NCBI RefSeq assembly: GCF_040782645.1 | Contig: NZ_CP160403.1 | Span: forward strand, 8,157,001-8,221,000 | Direction of reading: 5' to 3' | Length of the DNA stretch: 64,000 nucleotides | DNA from: Streptomyces sp. HUAS ZL42 | GTDB lineage: Bacteria > Actinomycetota > Actinomycetes > Streptomycetales > Streptomycetaceae | Translations under genes and position numbers: made by a program | Notes under the pieces: generated by a model | What the model saw: only the letters and a program-made list of their open reading frames with translations | The model's database searches: none | Told to the model about the DNA's origin: nothing | Part shown: in pieces, positions 62,277 through 64,000 of the stretch | How positions within the stretch are numbered: position 1 is the first letter of the stretch | How the letters are laid out: every line of letters begins with the position of its first letter

Positions 62277-63574
62277 GCGAGCTCCTTCCCGCGCGTCTCC
62301 GGCAGCCCGAGCAGCGCCAGCGCCGCGAGGCCGTAGCCGATCGCGCCGAAGACCAGCGCGCCGCCCACGCCCCAACTGTCGGCCAGGAAGCCCACGGTGG
62401 TGGGGAAGACGGCGCCCACGGCGCGGCCCGTGTTGTAGGTGAAGCCCTGCCCGGTGCCGCGCACCGCCGTCGGGTACAGCTCGCTCAGGAAGGACCCGAA
62501 ACCGCTGAAGATCGCCGACATGCAGAAGCCGAGCGGGAAACCGAGCACCAGGAGCAGGGTGTTGGCGCCGCTGGGGATGTTCGCGTACGCCAGGATGCAG
62601 ACGGCCGACAGCAGGGCGAAGAGCCAGATGTTGCGCCGGCGGCCCAGCCGGTCGGTGAGGTAGCCGCCCGTCAGGTAGCCGAGGAAGGCCCCGGAGATCA
62701 GGAACGTCAGATAGCCGCCGGTGCCGACGACCGACAGATCGCGCTCGGTCTTCAGGTAGGTGGGCACCCAGGTGGCGAGGGTGTAGTAGCCGCCCTGCAC
62801 GCCGGTGGAGAGCAGCACGGCGAAGACCGTGGTGCGCAGCAGGCCCGGCTTGAAGATGGCCGTGAACGAGCCCCGCTCGGAGCTTTGTTCGCGCTTGGCG
62901 ACCGCCTCGGGCGCGTCCTGCACGCGGCGGCGCATCCAGACGACGAGCAGCGCGGGCAGGGCGCCGGTCCAGAACATCACGCGCCAGGCCAGGTCGTCGC
63001 CGAGGAACGAGAAGACCAGCGTGTACACGATCGCGGCCAGGGCCCAGCCCACGGCCCACGAGCTCTGGATCGCGCCGAGGGTGTGGCCGCGGTGCCTGGC
63101 GCTCGCGTACTCGGCGACCAGGATCGCGCCGACCGCCCATTCGCCGCCGAAGCCGAGGCCCTGCAGGGCCCGGAAGACCAGCAGTGTCTCGTAGTTGGGT
63201 GCGAAGCCGCAGGCCACGGTGAAGACCGCGTACGTGATCACTGTGATCATCAGCGCCCTGACCCGGCCGACCCGGTCGGCCACGATGCCCGCGACGGCGC
63301 CGCCGACCGCGGAGACCACGAGCGTGACGGTGGTGAACAGGCCGGTCTGGCCGCTGTCCAGGCCGAAGTACGCCGCCAGCGCGACCATGCTCAGCGGGAG
63401 CGTGAAGTAGTCGTACGAGTCCAGGGCATAGCCGCCGAACGCGCCGGCGAAGGCACGGCGGCCGCGCGGACCGAGGGCGCGCAGCCAGCCCAACGCCCCG
63501 TCGTCGGCGGTGCGTTCGGCCGGTGCGGGGCGTACGTCGGTGGTCGGGGCCTGCGGTGGAGGGGTCGTACTCAT
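62273..63574 (-). CDS. MFS transporter, first gene of the 5-oxoproline operon
   Basis: A 433-residue MFS protein of the sialate/aromatic-acid (SHS/AAHS) type: [20 protein letters not shown] as helix 1 with an Asp, [20 protein letters not shown], and [20 protein letters not shown]. It likely imports 5-oxoproline or a related acid. ATG 63574 has GAGGTG upstream. It heads the operon MFS-DUF1445-pxpA-pxpB-pxpC and is divergent from a GntR regulator with a perfect operator-like repeat between. Confidence 0.9.
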   Translation of the reverse strand: MSTTPPPQAPTTDVRPAPAERTADDGALGWLRALGPRGRRAFAGAFGGYALDSYDYFTLPLSMVALAAYFGLDSGQTGLFTTVTLVVSAVGGAVAGIVADRVGRVRALMITVITYAVFTVACGFAPNYETLLVFRALQGLGFGGEWAVGAILVAEYASARHRGHTLGAIQSSWAVGWALAAIVYTLVFSFLGDDLAWRVMFWTGALPALLVVWMRRRVQDAPEAVAKREQSSERGSFTAIFKPGLLRTTVFAVLLSTGVQGGYYTLATWVPTYLKTERDLSVVGTGGYLTFLISGAFLGYLTGGYLTDRLGRRRNIWLFALLSAVCILAYANIPSGANTLLLVLGFPLGFCMSAIFSGFGSFLSELYPTAVRGTGQGFTYNTGRAVGAVFPTTVGFLADSWGVGGALVFGAIGYGLAALALLGLPETRGKELA

Positions 63575-63680
63575 GGGCACCTCGCAGAGGGAGGACGGAG
63601 AGTGCTGGAGACCTGGCAGTGCCGTGCGGAAGCTGTGGCGCCGCGGTGGGGACGGGGCGGTGCCGTGCGTAGCAAGGTAG

Positions 63681-63699
63681 AGGATCGTTGAACGATCCT
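63681..63699. promoter_or_regulatory. Operator-like inverted repeat between the pxp operon and its GntR regulator
   Basis: AGGATCGTT-g-AACGATCCT is a perfect 9-bp inverted repeat (63681-63699). Overlapping it, TTGAA...TTCAA (63688-63703) forms a second one. GntR/FadR-type repressors bind such sites. It lies 49 bases before the GntR ATG and 107 bases before the MFS start. Confidence 0.7.
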
Positions 63700-63747
63700 T
63701 CAATACCCATGTTGTTTCGTCCCTGTATCTGCGATTGAATTCCGGGC

Positions 63748-64000
63748 ATGGCAGAGCAGCTGGTGGGACTGGCCGACGACCGCGCCCTCCTGGGGCGCAC
63801 CAGCACGGCGGAACGGGTATCGGACATCCTCAGAAGCCGTATCGCCGAGGGCTATTTCCCGCCCGGGACCCGGCTGTCGGAGGACAGCATCGGCGGGGCG
63901 CTCGGCGTCTCCCGCAACACGCTGCGGGAGGCGTTCCGGCTGCTCACCCACGAGCGTCTGCTCGTCCACGAGCTGAACCGGGGCGTGTTCGTGCGGGTCC
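63748..64000 (+). CDS. GntR-family transcriptional regulator (FCD type), cut by the window end
   Basis: The first 84 codons are present. The winged helix runs from [20 protein letters not shown] to [20 protein letters not shown] and [11 protein letters not shown], the usual GntR DNA-binding domain of FadR/FCD type; the ligand domain is outside the window. It is divergent from the pxp operon and so probably its regulator, responding to 5-oxoproline or a related acid. Confidence 0.88.
   Translation, partial: MAEQLVGLADDRALLGRTSTAERVSDILRSRIAEGYFPPGTRLSEDSIGGALGVSRNTLREAFRLLTHERLLVHELNRGVFVRV

Overview
The window reads as chromosomal DNA from a Streptomyces or very close relative. It is very GC-rich, uses many GTG (and some TTG) starts, and carries an actinobacterial gene set: rbpA behind a sigma-R promoter, an ECF41 sigma factor, a Streptomyces-style ribE-ribM-ribBA-ribH operon behind an FMN riboswitch, GuaB1, the YczE/YczR pair, an SCO1431-family micro-protein and a GH18 chitinase with the direct-repeat promoter typical of streptomycete chitinases. 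From memory the order rpe - sorC - guaB1 - permease/Lrp - rib - his - chitinase - ppm1 - fxsA - rbpA matches the S. coelicolor SCO14xx region. No tool was run.

Layout. 1-4.3 kb: an accessory edge of slightly lower GC. It holds the distal part of a type III-like CBASS antiphage operon (end of a HORMA protein, a Trip13-like AAA+ ATPase, a nuclease-SAVED effector), a repeat-rich spacer and a lone glycosyltransferase. 4.3-17.6 kb: MMPL transporter, rpe, SorC regulator, barstar, guaB1, then an apparent lysine-use group (Lrp regulator, APC permease, davA-like amidase, davB-like lysine monooxygenase), an F420-type oxidoreductase and a DUF5995 protein. 17.7-24.3 kb: GH6 glycosidase, thioesterase, divergent MFS/ROK pair, an ECF41 sigma factor with its partner NAD(P)H-binding gene and a broken membrane-protein gene. 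24.4-29.4 kb: FMN riboswitch and the tightly spaced chain ribE-ribM-ribBA-ribH-hisE-hisG-PH protein. 29.5-37.6 kb: a CNNM/CBS pair behind a structured leader, an EccA-like AAA+ protein, a uridine-kinase-like protein, a secreted C39 peptidase, an SCO1431-family micro-protein and a TetR regulator. 37.7-44 kb: chitinase, acyl-CoA dehydrogenase, decayed sequence, Lrp regulator, amidohydrolase. 44.2-51.2 kb: ppm1 (polyprenol-phosphate mannose synthase), fxsA, rbpA, and the yczE-gdpD-MFS operon divergent from its MocR regulator yczR. 51.2-59 kb: FtsK-like membrane ATPase plus micro-protein, ankyrin protein, HEAT-repeat protein with a 19-codon upstream ORF, and a coupled GT-GT-SGNH hydrolase operon. 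59.2-64 kb: a 5-oxoproline operon (MFS, DUF1445, pxpA, pxpB, pxpC) divergent from a GntR regulator cut by the window end.

The most striking items are the CBASS operon, an ECF41 sigma factor whose own-type promoter sits between it and its partner gene while a chitinase-type promoter lies upstream of it, a riboswitch chain that runs into histidine genes, a leader that can hide the ribosome binding site of the CNNM pair, and two convergent gene junctions that have each been tandemly duplicated together with both stop codons.
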